Assembly (NCBI RefSeq): GCF_018614875.1
Contig: NZ_JAGGNW010000020.1
Span: 1 to 64,000, forward strand
DNA: 64,000 nt
Reading direction: 5' to 3'
Origin: Variovorax paradoxus
GTDB lineage: Bacteria > Pseudomonadota > Gammaproteobacteria > Burkholderiales > Burkholderiaceae_C
Shown: piece after piece, positions 1 to 8,589 of the stretch
Numbering within the stretch: position 1 is the first letter of the stretch
Layout: every line of letters begins with the position of its first letter
Notes under the pieces: model-generated
The model's database searches: none
What the model was told of the DNA's origin: nothing
What the model saw: the letters and a program-made list of their open reading frames with translations, nothing else
Program-made: the position numbers and the translations under genes

Positions 1-49
1 TGGCGGAGTGGACGGGACTCGAACCCGCGACCCCCGGCGTGACAGGCCG
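1..49 (-). tRNA. 3' half of tRNA-Asp(GTC); attachment core of the island
   Basis: Read on the minus strand, these bases are the 3' half of a tRNA-Asp: CCA end, acceptor 3' arm, T-arm with GGTTCGAGTCC, variable region and the anticodon loop TGTCACG with anticodon GTC. After base 49 the sequence stops matching: the expected GTATTCTAACC of the D-side half is replaced by TAAATTACAAG. It is therefore a partial copy, as left when a tyrosine recombinase integrates at the anticodon loop or 3' part of a tRNA gene. The integrase gene begins 280 bases inside. I infer that the element extends rightwards and that an intact tRNA-Asp sits at its far end, outside the window. Confidence 0.85.
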
Positions 50-331
50 TAAATTACAAGAAACGCACCAACGCAGTACGATTGCTTGAGACGCTATGAC
101 AACAGCAAAGAATCTACAAGTCATTGTTTATAAAAGCATTTATCGTCTCGCCTGGCGCCAATCGATATCAAGCCGAATCTTTCAAGCGCGTGCAAATTGT
201 TCCCATGGTGTTCCCACGGAGCCTAATTTCGAGCTATTCTGTTCCCATATTGCCGGAGGTCGCAGATCGACGCCGGAGCTGGGAACAAATGCTCGGCCAC
301 CTCTCGCGATTCATTCAACAGGAACGACAGG

Positions 332-1711
332 ATGGCTCACTTTCAACTGACAGATCGGGCGGTCAAGAGCGCCAAAGCAACAGACAAAGAACGCCTGATG
401 GCCGACGGCGGCGGGTTGTTCCTCCGTATCCTGCCAACTGGCTACAAGTCGTGGATGCTGGTCTACGGCTTCAATGGCAAGCGTCAGAAGCTGGCATTGG
501 GCAACGCTGCCGACGTGTCGCTCGCCAAGGCCCGCGAAGCAGCCTCCGAGGAGCGCACCCGCATCGCTTCCGGTACGGATCCACGTGTGGCGAGGATGAC
601 GCGCGAGGCCGAACAGGCAGCTCAGCGCGAGGCCCTCATCGCCGAGGAGACCCAGCGCAAACGCGAGGCATCCACCCTGAGCGACTTGTTTGATGCGTGG
701 CTCGAGAACGGCGTGCAACGCTCCGACGGCAACGCCGAACTTCGCCGCACATTCGATAAAGACATCCTGTCCCGCCTCGGCAACAAGCCGGTGCGCGGCA
801 TCACCGACGTCGAACTGCGCGACGCGCTGCGCAAGGTCGGTCGCAGCCGTGGCCGCGGACGCACAGCAGAACGCATGCTGTCCGAGATCAGGCAAATGTA
901 CCGCTGGGCGATCAAGCGACAGCCTTGGAAAGCATTGCTCAGCGAGGGCAACCCGGCCGAGTTAGTCGAGACCAAGCAGGTGGTGCCCAGCGGCTACGAG
1001 CCCGTCATCCGCGAGCGCGTCCTCAAGCCTGCCGAGATTCGCGAGTTGCGCGACATCTTCTCCACGACGACAGCGCAATACGAATTGGCCGAGAACCGGC
1101 GCAGCGCCGATCGTCCTCTGCAGCGAGAGACACAACTGGCTTTGTGGCTCTGCCTCGGTACCGCATGCCGCATCGGTGAGCTGCTGATGGCCCGATGGGA
1201 GCACATTGATCTCGAGGCTGGGACCTGGTTCGTTCCGCGCGAGAACACCAAGACGCGCATAGACTGGCAGGTCTACCTATCGGACTTCGCGCTGGGCCAC
1301 TTTAAGGAACTGCATGGGCTCACCGGTGAAGGTGAAAGCAAGAGCGAGTGGTGCTTCCCTGCTCGCCAGCAAGGGGGACACATCGACGTCAAGACTGTTT
1401 CCAAGCAGGTCGGCGACAGACAGATGCGCTTCAAGAACCGCAAGCCGCTCAAAAATCGTCGAAACGACGACACGCTCGTGCTGTCCAAAGGTGAAAACGG
1501 GGAATGGACTCCGCATGATTTGCGCCGCACCGCAGCCACGATGATGCAGGCGCTAGGCGTCAGCCTGGATGTCATCGACCGTTGCCAGAACCACGTCATA
1601 CCAGGCAGCAAGGTGCGCCGGCACTACCTTCACCACGACTATGCCGACGAGAAACGCGAAGCCTGGCGCAAGCTCGGCGAGCGGCTCGACGCAGCTCTGT
1701 TCGGCGGGTGA
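332..1711 (+). CDS. int: P4-type tyrosine recombinase (island integrase)
   Basis: This 459-residue site-specific recombinase should integrate and excise the island at the adjacent tRNA-Asp core. The N-terminal region (about 1-90) is the arm-binding DUF4102 domain typical of P4-like integrases (LTDRAVKSAK, DGGGLFLRI). Residues 115-210 look like the SAM-like core-binding domain. The catalytic domain shows R280 (TACRIGELL), K307 (NTKTRIDW), H395-x-x-R398 (HDLRRTAATM), H421 or H431, and nucleophile Y437 in HDYADEKREAW. Length and all key residues are normal, so the enzyme looks functional. It faces away from the tRNA core, and a small AlpA-like gene follows convergently. The family is certain; the exact target site is inferred from position. 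Confidence 0.95.
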   Translation: MAHFQLTDRAVKSAKATDKERLMADGGGLFLRILPTGYKSWMLVYGFNGKRQKLALGNAADVSLAKAREAASEERTRIASGTDPRVARMTREAEQAAQREALIAEETQRKREASTLSDLFDAWLENGVQRSDGNAELRRTFDKDILSRLGNKPVRGITDVELRDALRKVGRSRGRGRTAERMLSEIRQMYRWAIKRQPWKALLSEGNPAELVETKQVVPSGYEPVIRERVLKPAEIRELRDIFSTTTAQYELAENRRSADRPLQRETQLALWLCLGTACRIGELLMARWEHIDLEAGTWFVPRENTKTRIDWQVYLSDFALGHFKELHGLTGEGESKSEWCFPARQQGGHIDVKTVSKQVGDRQMRFKNRKPLKNRRNDDTLVLSKGENGEWTPHDLRRTAATMMQALGVSLDVIDRCQNHVIPGSKVRRHYLHHDYADEKREAWRKLGERLDAALFGG

Positions 1712-1768
1712 CTCCCGCTTTGCTTCAGGGTGTCGGTTGCCGCCCTCCTCTTCCTGCCGGCGCTGGCA

Positions 1769-1987
1769 TCACTTCGGCATCATCTTTGGCGTGGAGGATG
1801 CACGGTAGCCCCCGGGATCATCGATCCAGGCTTGCAACGCTGCCGGTGTCCAACCACAAGCCCGTCCACCCAGGTGCACCGGTGGCGGAAAGATCCCTTC
1901 GGCGATCCTCCGATACACAGTGGCGCGGCTTAAGGCGGTGATGCGCATCACGTCGGCGATTCTGAAGAACGCGGGTGCAGCAGTCAT
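1769..1987 (-). CDS. AlpA-family small DNA-binding regulator
   Basis: This 72-residue protein contains FFRIADVMRITALSRATVYR, a winged-helix MerR-like helix-turn-helix typical of AlpA/Phage_AlpA, followed by GIFPPPVHLGGRACGW and the AALQAWID helix. AlpA-type proteins control excision of P4-like islands, and this one lies 57 bases from the integrase stop, convergent with it. I start it at ATG 1987 because that gives the usual family length of about 70 residues. The reading frame stays open to 2116, but the extra residues do not resemble the family. No strong ribosome-binding site is visible. Confidence 0.8.
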   Translation of the reverse strand: MTAAPAFFRIADVMRITALSRATVYRRIAEGIFPPPVHLGGRACGWTPAALQAWIDDPGGYRASSTPKMMPK

Positions 1988-2209
1988 CAAGTGGGGAATA
2001 CCAACATCGGACCTCCGGCGATCATCGGATTCGTTTGTAGACAAGCTGCACGCTCCTGAGAACATCAGGTCAACAGATTGCACTGCAACGCAGCGAAGAA
2101 CGACCCATCCGGGCATGCCGCAGCGTAAGTACGCTTTCGATCGCTCTTCTTCGCCCTCGAAGCAGAGAATTGATGGACTGGAGCAAACACCTCTTCCATC
2201 TGGATTGCT

Positions 2210-3136
2210 TCAGGAGCCTGCCGACTTGGCGATCATTCGGAAATGCTTACCAAGCGCATCGATCAGTCTCGCCGCGAGCTCAGTCTTCTGGCGTCCCTTC
2301 TTGCTGACGACAAAAAAATCGATCGGAACCAACGGGTCGACGAGCGTTTGAATCGACACTTCGTAACGAGCACAGGCCGGCACCACGAACGCCGGCAGCG
2401 CTGCCACACCATGGCCAGCTTCCACCATCGCGATTATGGCCTGTATGTTTTGTAACGCGCCATTGCGGGTAGGCGCAACGTCCAGGCTGCGCAGTTGCGC
2501 ATCCACGAGCTTCTGAATGGGGTTGTCGTTGGGCAGGGTCAGCAAGTGGTCGTCCGCCAACGTCGACCAGTGCACGCGCGATCCGGCGCCGGATTTGCGG
2601 GCGTTCAAACCGGCGGGTTGAGCGCTCACGCGGACCATCGGGAAGGTCGCCAGCAATTGACGCTCGATGCCGGCCGCCGGCTTGAAGAAGGCCCCAAGGC
2701 CAAGGTCGATCTCACCGGCTTCGATGCCAAGCAGGATCTGCCGGCGGTCGAGGTCGGCGACCCGCACCCGGATGCTCGGCTGAAATTTGCGGAAATCCTG
2801 GAGCCATTGCGGCAGCACGCTGGAGGCGATAAGCGGCGTGGCCGCCAGCGTCACCTGCTGCTCGGCCTCCGCGGAGAGTCGGCCGATGTTGGACGTGGCG
2901 CGCTCCCAGTCCGTCAGCATGCTGCGCACCGTGGGAAGCAGCGACTCACCCGCTGGCGTGAGGCGAACGGACCGCGTGGTGCGGTCGAAAAGGCGCGCCC
3001 CGACCTGCGTTTCCAGGTCCTTGAGCATGAGGCTCAAGCCAGCTTGCGTCACGAAGATCTCCTCGGCCGCGCGCGTGAAGCTTCCAAGCCGGGCAACGGC
3101 AAGGAAGGCCAGCAGTTGTCGGGTGCTTATATTCAT
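2210..3136 (-). CDS. LysR-family regulator, divergent from the monooxygenase operon
   Basis: This 308-residue LysR-type regulator has an N-terminal winged helix-turn-helix (residues 1-60: LLAFLAVARLGSFTRAAEEI, then LSLMLKDLETQVGARLFDR) and a C-terminal inducer-binding domain of the periplasmic-binding-protein fold. It is transcribed away from the monooxygenase operon starting at 3246, and the 109-base gap holds a dyad fitting a LysR operator. The usual arrangement predicts autorepression and inducer-dependent activation of the operon. A decayed copy of this promoter and of the first part of this gene lies at 19031-19290 in inverted orientation. Inducer unknown. Confidence 0.93.
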   Translation of the reverse strand: MNISTRQLLAFLAVARLGSFTRAAEEIFVTQAGLSLMLKDLETQVGARLFDRTTRSVRLTPAGESLLPTVRSMLTDWERATSNIGRLSAEAEQQVTLAATPLIASSVLPQWLQDFRKFQPSIRVRVADLDRRQILLGIEAGEIDLGLGAFFKPAAGIERQLLATFPMVRVSAQPAGLNARKSGAGSRVHWSTLADDHLLTLPNDNPIQKLVDAQLRSLDVAPTRNGALQNIQAIIAMVEAGHGVAALPAFVVPACARYEVSIQTLVDPLVPIDFFVVSKKGRQKTELAARLIDALGKHFRMIAKSAGS

Positions 3137-3145
3137 TAGCCAGAG

Positions 3146-3164
3146 CTATTAAATGATTTGATAG
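3146..3164. promoter_or_regulatory. Candidate LysR operator between lysR and the monooxygenase operon
   Basis: The 19-base dyad CTATTAAATGATTTGATAG has arms matching at 6 of 7 positions around 5 bases. An overlapping T-N11-A type dyad TTAAA-N11-TTTAA spans 3149-3169. The element sits in the divergent gap, 10 bases from the lysR start. A better-conserved version, with perfect 7-base arms, occurs at 19081-19099 beside a lysR relic. Conservation of the dyad in an otherwise drifting copy supports function; binding is inferred. Confidence 0.6.
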
Positions 3165-3245
3165 TTTAACTTCTCAAATTTCTCTGACTGCGTTGCAATC
3201 GCTTCGTGGCCAATCAGGGCCCAGATTGAGCGAAAGAGACAACAT

Positions 3246-4487
3246 ATGCCTGCTACCCCTTCCAGGATCCTCATTGCCGGCGCCGGCATTGGAGGACTTT
3301 GCTGCGCCCTCGCCCTGATGCGGCGAGGCTTCCATGTCACCGTTCTGGAACAGGCGGCTCAACTCGGCGAGGTCGGCGCGGGTTTCCAGGTCAGCGCCAA
3401 TGGCTCGCGCTGCCTGGCAGATCTGGGCCTCGGGGACGAATTGCCGCAGATTGCGACAGCCGCCGCCGGCAAGCAGGTTCGGCTTTGGAGCACCGGACAG
3501 ACCTGGAAGCTGTTCGACCTGGGCGCGGAATCGGTGCAGAAGTACGGCTTTCCTTACTACCTGATCTACCGCGCCGACCTGCACGCGCTGCTGGAACGGC
3601 ATGTGCGGCAGCGCCAACCCGATGCGATCCGGCTCGGCGCCCGTGCGGTCGGCTTCACGCAGGACGTCGAAGGCGTCGAGGTGGAACTGGAGAACGGCGA
3701 GCGCTTCCGAGGCGACATCTTGATTGGCGCCGACGGCGTGCATTCACGCATTCGGCGCGCCATGTTCGGCCAGAGCGATGCGCAGTTCACAGGCTGCGTC
3801 GCATGGCGAGGGCTGGTGCCGCGCGACAAGCTGCCGGCACATCTGCACGCGAACGTCGGCACCAACTGGATCGGGCCCGGCGCGCATGTCATCCACTATC
3901 CGCTGCGCAACGGTGAACTCGTCAACTTCGTGGGCATTGTCGAGCGCAGCGACTGGCAGGTCGAATCGTGGACCGAGCGCGGCAGCGTCGAGGAATGCCT
4001 GGGCGATTTCAGGCATTGGCACGAGGATGTGCAGCGCCTGATCCAAGGAATCCAGCAGCCTTACAAGTGGGCGCTGCTCAGCCGCCAGCCAATGGAATCC
4101 TGGACCGCAGGCCGAGTCACGTTGCTCGGCGATGCCTGCCACTCGACGCTGCCGTTTCTGGCGCAAGGCGCCGTCATGGCCCTGGAAGACGGCATCGTCC
4201 TGGCGCGTTGCCTGGCGGCTCACACCGAAGACCCGGTGGCAGGGCTTGCACGCTATCAAGCGCTGCGGCTGGAGCGCACGTCGCGCATCGTGCTCGGCTC
4301 TGCGGCGAATGCGGCGCGGTTTCATAACCCTCTCCTGGCCGACGCGACGGAGGCCAGCCGCTACGTCGATCGCGAATGGAACGAGGAACGCGTGCGGGAA
4401 CGCTACGAATGGCTGTTCAGCTACGACGCCACCGCCGTCGATGTGGGCGACAGCCAGTCTGGCCAGCCTGAACGAACGACAGCTTGA
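3246..4487 (+). CDS. FAD-dependent group A aromatic monooxygenase (salicylate / 3-hydroxybenzoate hydroxylase-like)
   Basis: This 413-residue single-component flavoprotein hydroxylase has FAD-binding GAGIGG at 12-17, the GADG motif (161-164) in ILIGADGVHSRIR that contacts both FAD and NAD(P)H, and the second FAD motif LLGDACH around 295. This is the set of the salicylate 1-monooxygenase, 3-hydroxybenzoate 6-hydroxylase and 6-hydroxynicotinate 3-monooxygenase group. No signal peptide, so cytosolic. It is the first gene of an operon whose later genes are an aldolase-fold protein, a 2-hydroxyacid dehydrogenase and a solute receptor. Hydroxylation of an aromatic acid, possibly decarboxylative, is likely, but the substrate cannot be read from sequence. 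Confidence 0.9.
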   Translation: MPATPSRILIAGAGIGGLCCALALMRRGFHVTVLEQAAQLGEVGAGFQVSANGSRCLADLGLGDELPQIATAAAGKQVRLWSTGQTWKLFDLGAESVQKYGFPYYLIYRADLHALLERHVRQRQPDAIRLGARAVGFTQDVEGVEVELENGERFRGDILIGADGVHSRIRRAMFGQSDAQFTGCVAWRGLVPRDKLPAHLHANVGTNWIGPGAHVIHYPLRNGELVNFVGIVERSDWQVESWTERGSVEECLGDFRHWHEDVQRLIQGIQQPYKWALLSRQPMESWTAGRVTLLGDACHSTLPFLAQGAVMALEDGIVLARCLAAHTEDPVAGLARYQALRLERTSRIVLGSAANAARFHNPLLADATEASRYVDREWNEERVRERYEWLFSYDATAVDVGDSQSGQPERTTA

Positions 4488-4513
4488 GCTTGAACATCAG
4501 GAGTACAGAACAG

Positions 4514-5251
4514 ATGACGAACCAGACCGACGCCTTGCGCACCCTCGTGCATGACCTCGTGCATGCCTTCCAGGTCCTTGCCATGGACGGCCAGGGCAGT
4601 GGCATTTCAGGCCACTTGACTGCCCGCCTGCCGGGTGCCCGAACCTTCTGGAGCATTCCCTATGGGTATGGCTTCGAGGAAGCAACCGCGGACGAGCTGA
4701 TCGAATCCGACTTCGAATTGCGCACGGTCACAGGCACGCTCCCGTGCAACCCGACGCTCAACATCCATACCGAGATTTACGAGGCCCGTCCCGAGGTCTG
4801 CTGCATCCTGCACACGCACTCCGAGGCGTCTCTGACGCTCGGGGTCGTCGGCAGCAATTTGGAGCCCGTGACGCAGAGCGGCGCGCTGTTCTACGAGGAC
4901 ATCGTGCTGTTCGACGAGTTCGACGGGATCGTGCTCGACAAGAAGGAAGGCGCCAGCATCGCTTCGTGGCTTGGCTCGAACCGCGCCATCCTGCTTCGCA
5001 ACCATGGCTCGGTGGTCGTCGGCACATCGATCGCGGAAACGACGATCGCGGCCACCGTGCTCGAGTTCGCCGCGCGCGTGCAATTGCAGGCCATGGCCGT
5101 GGGCACACCGAAGGTCCTGCCTGCGGCCGAGGCTCGCCAGACCAAGGCCTTCCTGCAGCGGCCCGACGTGGTCGATCTGCGCTGGCAGCTCCTCGTGCGC
5201 CAGGCGCGCCGCCACAACCCCAGATTCACTCACGAAAGAACCCAAGGATGA
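4514..5251 (+). CDS. Class II aldolase/adducin-domain protein
   Basis: This 245-residue protein of the class II aldolase/adducin N-terminal family (relatives: fuculose-phosphate aldolase, HTCC decarboxylases of aromatic pathways) has metal-ligand candidates H100 and H102 in ILHTHSEAS and H164 in LLRNHGSVVVG, plus the GHLTARLP motif. I start it at ATG 4514, preceded by AGGAG at 4498-4502; an in-frame TTG at 4484 would overlap the upstream stop. It begins 26 bases after the monooxygenase and overlaps the next gene by ATGA, so it is translationally coupled. A zinc-dependent retro-aldol cleavage or decarboxylation of the hydroxylated product is plausible, not shown. Confidence 0.88.
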   Translation: MTNQTDALRTLVHDLVHAFQVLAMDGQGSGISGHLTARLPGARTFWSIPYGYGFEEATADELIESDFELRTVTGTLPCNPTLNIHTEIYEARPEVCCILHTHSEASLTLGVVGSNLEPVTQSGALFYEDIVLFDEFDGIVLDKKEGASIASWLGSNRAILLRNHGSVVVGTSIAETTIAATVLEFAARVQLQAMAVGTPKVLPAAEARQTKAFLQRPDVVDLRWQLLVRQARRHNPRFTHERTQG

Positions 5252-6201
5252 GCAAGCTCACCGCCCGCCCCCCGAAAGTCCTGATGCTCCTGACGTCGGA
5301 CTTCGTTACCGCCCGCTATGAGGCGCTGCGTGCCCGTGCACCCGATCTCGAGATCGTGACCGAGCTCGGCGCGGATGCGGACCCCGACGTCACCGCGCTG
5401 TTCGCCTTCAAGCTTCCCGCCGGGATCGCGCCGCGCCTGCCCAACCTGCAGCTCGCCGCCTCTGTCGGTGCCGGCGCCGACGGAATCATCTCCGCGCCCG
5501 ACCTTCCAGATCACATCAAGGTGACCCGTGCGGTCGAGCCCGGGCTCGGTCTGAGCATGGCGCAGTTCGTCTCCCTCCAGATCCTGCGGCAATTCCGCGC
5601 ATTGCCGAAGATGGAACAACAGCATGCGGCCGGCGAATGGAAGCGCTTGCCGGTGCCCGATGCGCGCCAAGTCACGGTCGGCATCATGGGGCTCGGCTCG
5701 ATCGGCGCCGTCGTGGCCGACGTGGTCGCCGCGCTGGGCTTCAACGTGATTGGCTGGACGCGCTCGGATGCACGCGCATCACGCGTGCCCGTGTTCGTCG
5801 GGGAGGCAGGCATGGACGCGTTCCTCGGGCAGTCCGATTTCCTGGTGTGCCTGCTGCCAGCGACCGCACAGACCGCCGGCTTGTTGGGGCGATCGCGTCT
5901 TGCCAGGCTTCCCAAGGGCGGCTTCGTGATCAACGTGGCACGCGGCGGCATCGTGATCGAGGACGACCTGCTGGCCCTGGTCAACGAGGGCCATCTGAGC
6001 GGTGCCGCTCTGGACGTGTTCGCCACCGAACCCCTGCCACCAGCCAGCGCCTTCTGGAACCACGACAAGATTCTGGTCACTCCTCATATGGCGGCACAGC
6101 CGTCGGTTGGCCCGGTGGTCGAACAGTTCCTCGAGAACCTGAAGCGCCTTGCCGAAGGACAGCCGTTGCTTCACGAGGTCGACAGGCGCCTTGGCTACTG
6201 A
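5248..6201 (+). CDS. D-isomer-specific 2-hydroxyacid dehydrogenase (GhrA-like)
   Basis: This 317-residue NAD(P)H-dependent 2-ketoacid reductase / 2-hydroxyacid dehydrogenase has nucleotide-binding GLGSIG at 148-153 and catalytic R232 (NVARGGIV), E261 (FATEPLP) and H280 (VTPHMAAQP). It resembles glyoxylate/hydroxypyruvate reductases. Its start ATG overlaps the aldolase stop (ATGA), so the two are coupled. In the operon it would reduce a 2-keto acid released by the aldolase-like step, or oxidise a 2-hydroxyacid. The length is normal and all key residues are present. Confidence 0.93.
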   Translation: MSKLTARPPKVLMLLTSDFVTARYEALRARAPDLEIVTELGADADPDVTALFAFKLPAGIAPRLPNLQLAASVGAGADGIISAPDLPDHIKVTRAVEPGLGLSMAQFVSLQILRQFRALPKMEQQHAAGEWKRLPVPDARQVTVGIMGLGSIGAVVADVVAALGFNVIGWTRSDARASRVPVFVGEAGMDAFLGQSDFLVCLLPATAQTAGLLGRSRLARLPKGGFVINVARGGIVIEDDLLALVNEGHLSGAALDVFATEPLPPASAFWNHDKILVTPHMAAQPSVGPVVEQFLENLKRLAEGQPLLHEVDRRLGY

Positions 6202-6248
6202 CGCATCGTTGCGGTTGCTTTCGATTTCAATTCCTACAGGAGACAAAC

Positions 6249-7226
6249 ATGACAATGCAAAAACTTCTCGGAGGCTTGGCAATCGCGGCGGCGCTGACCT
6301 CCGCATGCTCAACCGCCCTCGCCGCCGAAACCTATCCTTCACGGCCGATCAAGGTGATCCTGCCCTTCGCCACCGGCGGGCAGTCTGACGTGGTGGCCCG
6401 GCTGATTGCCCAGCGCATGGCGGTCGGGCTCGGGCAGCCGTTGGTTGTCGAGAACGTACCCGGTGCCGGCGGCATGATCGCCGCGGCCAACGTGGCGCGC
6501 GCCGCTCCGGACGGCTACACGCTCTTCCTGGCCAACGCCAGCACACTGACCATCGCGCCCTACCTGCAAAAACGCACGACCATCGATCCCGCGACCTTCA
6601 CGCCGATTACCACGGTCAGTCAGTTTCCATTGGTCCTGGTGGTCAACAGCAACTCGCCCTACAAGTCGCTGGCCGATGTGATCGCGGGAGCAAAGGCCAA
6701 ACCGGACAAGGTGAGCTTTGCTTCGCCTGGGTATGGCACCACGCCGCACCTCGTGGGCGAAACTCTGATGCGCGAGGCCAACATCACCCTCACACACGTG
6801 CCCTACAAGGGAGGTGGCCCAGCGCTCAACGACCTGCTCGGCGGCCAGGTCGATCTCTTTTTCGAGGCGCCGGCAACTCTCCTGCCCCAGATTCACGCAG
6901 GCAAGCTGCGGCCACTGGCCGTGACCAGCAAGGCGCGCATGCCTTCTCTACCCGAAGTGCGTACGGTCGCTGAGCAGGGCATGCCCAAGCTGACGCTCGA
7001 GAGTTGGTCCGCATTCGTCGCACCCGCCGGCACGTCCGCCGACATTGTCAAGCGACTGCGTGTCGAAACCGAGAAGGTGCTCAAGAGCGAAGACATCGTC
7101 AACATGCTGCGCGAACGCGGCTTCGAAGCCACTTCGAGTACGCCGGACGAGCTCGCCCGCATGATCCGAGACGAAGGCCGCACTTGGTCGCGGCTGATCA
7201 AGGAACGCAACATCACCGTGGACTGA
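6249..7226 (+). CDS. Bug/TctC-family periplasmic solute receptor (operon of the monooxygenase)
   Basis: This 325-residue tripartite tricarboxylate receptor of the Bug family has a clear secretion signal (residues 1-27, hydrophobic LGGLAIAAALTSACSTALAA) followed by the hallmark start YPSRPIKVILPFATGGQSD, then GAGGMIAAANVARAAPDGYT and the VPYKGGGPALNDLLGG ligand-loop segment. An AGGAG sits at 6238-6242. It is last in the monooxygenase-aldolase-dehydrogenase operon, so the aromatic or organic acid consumed there is its likely ligand. No TctA/TctB membrane partners are encoded nearby. Confidence 0.94.
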   Translation: MTMQKLLGGLAIAAALTSACSTALAAETYPSRPIKVILPFATGGQSDVVARLIAQRMAVGLGQPLVVENVPGAGGMIAAANVARAAPDGYTLFLANASTLTIAPYLQKRTTIDPATFTPITTVSQFPLVLVVNSNSPYKSLADVIAGAKAKPDKVSFASPGYGTTPHLVGETLMREANITLTHVPYKGGGPALNDLLGGQVDLFFEAPATLLPQIHAGKLRPLAVTSKARMPSLPEVRTVAEQGMPKLTLESWSAFVAPAGTSADIVKRLRVETEKVLKSEDIVNMLRERGFEATSSTPDELARMIRDEGRTWSRLIKERNITVD

Positions 7227-7278
7227 GAATTCCTTGTTAAGCGAAATGAGCGCATCGTTGCCCTTGGTCTGAACGGGT

Positions 7279-7824
7279 ATGCAATCCTTCCCCGATGCGA
7301 GTGCGCTGCTCGCCCCTCGTTCCCTGGACGACCTGCTCATGTATCGAATGTGGCGCGCCGTACGCGAGAGCAACGGTATGGTCACTCGCATGGTGGAAGG
7401 CGGATTCGGCATCACGCACCGCGAGTGGGGAATGATCGGTGCGCTCACGCAGCTGGGGGAAGTCACCTCCTCTGAGCTCGCCAAGCGCCTGTTGCTGGAC
7501 CGTGTGAGCACCTCGCGCGGCTTACGCAGCCTAGGCGATAAGAAGCTGCTGGAGCGGCGGCAGGATGCCGAAGATGGCCGTGAGGTACGCGTGCGCTTGA
7601 GCCAATCGGGCCAGGAACTTTGCGGTGCGCTCTTTCCACGCATCGCGAGCTTCAACGTCGATCTGCTTGCCGCGATCGATGCTGCGCACATGGATGTCTT
7701 TCTTGAGTGCCTTCGACGGCTTGAATTGCGTGGAAGCGAACTGAAGGCACAAGGTGTCGTGGCGGAGAAAGCCGACCGCCGGTCGGGCGGGACGCGCCAC
7801 CGATGGCCGAGGCACGGTGCTTGA
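7279..7824 (+). CDS. MarR-family transcriptional regulator
   Basis: This 181-residue winged-helix regulator of the MarR type has the N-terminal dimer helix (DLLMYRMWRAVRESNG), recognition region LTQLGEVTSSELAKRLLLDR and the wing RRQDAEDGREVRVRLSQSG with the typical D-x-R core. It follows the Bug receptor by 52 bases on the same strand and could repress the operon, or a neighbouring one, in response to an aromatic acid. The C-terminal 30 residues are basic and not family-conserved. Confidence 0.87.
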   Translation: MQSFPDASALLAPRSLDDLLMYRMWRAVRESNGMVTRMVEGGFGITHREWGMIGALTQLGEVTSSELAKRLLLDRVSTSRGLRSLGDKKLLERRQDAEDGREVRVRLSQSGQELCGALFPRIASFNVDLLAAIDAAHMDVFLECLRRLELRGSELKAQGVVAEKADRRSGGTRHRWPRHGA

Positions 7825-8589
7825 GACAACATGCGGTGCAGAAAAGATAGGACGACCGGATCGCAAATTCGCATGCGTCAAAGTGCACATGCTGGCACTT
7901 GCGCATCCCGTCAGAGCAGCCGCATTGACTGCCTTGAGATTCAAAGCATTTCAATGACCTTGCCCATTTCCGACTTGATCGGCCTAAGTGTGCTCCGACC
8001 TGCCGCGGCCGATATTTCTGTTTGTCAGCAGCGATGCAAAGCCGCCTGCAACGTCTCGACCTTCGTCGGTGCCGACGGCGACACGCTGATCCCTCTGGGC
8101 CGCAGGGCGCCGAAGGCGCGTGTGCGGATTGGACCCGCTGTCCGAGCAAGCGCAACGCGCTTGATTCGACAAGTCTCCTCCGAAAGCATCGGATCATTGA
8201 AAATGTGATGCTGCGAACTCGAGCGAAAGCTCATTGAGGCCTTGAGGACTGGTCCGACTTCGTCTTCCCCAAACGGCAGATGTTGGCGAAGTGGCATCAA
8301 CAAGATTGACCGATTATTCGTGTAGATGAAGACCGCCTGATCATCCGCCGATGTGAGTGACATCGTCGTGTTGGCTTGTTGCTGAACGGCGAGGGTCATA
8401 CGGCTACTTGATTGCAAGCCTATCGCGATGGCTTGAGGGCAACCCTAAGGTTGGTAATCCTTGACTGAATTCAACCTCATCGTCCCCTCCAGTGTCGAAA
8501 GCACTTGGTCGATCTCGCCCTGCGCGTCTGCGCCTGATCCGCCACCAGGTCAACTAGACCTAGCTCGGCAACTCACGGCCGACCGCTCA
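7825..8589. other. 765-base stretch without a recognisable gene
   Basis: Only short frames are open here. The longest, 8025-8417 on the minus strand (130 codons) and 7831-8208 on the plus strand, show no motif I recognise and overlap each other. The plus-strand segment near 8290-8400 is less GC-rich than its neighbours. It is probably decayed or intergenic DNA between the marR end and the 3' end of the oxidoreductase gene. Confidence 0.5.
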
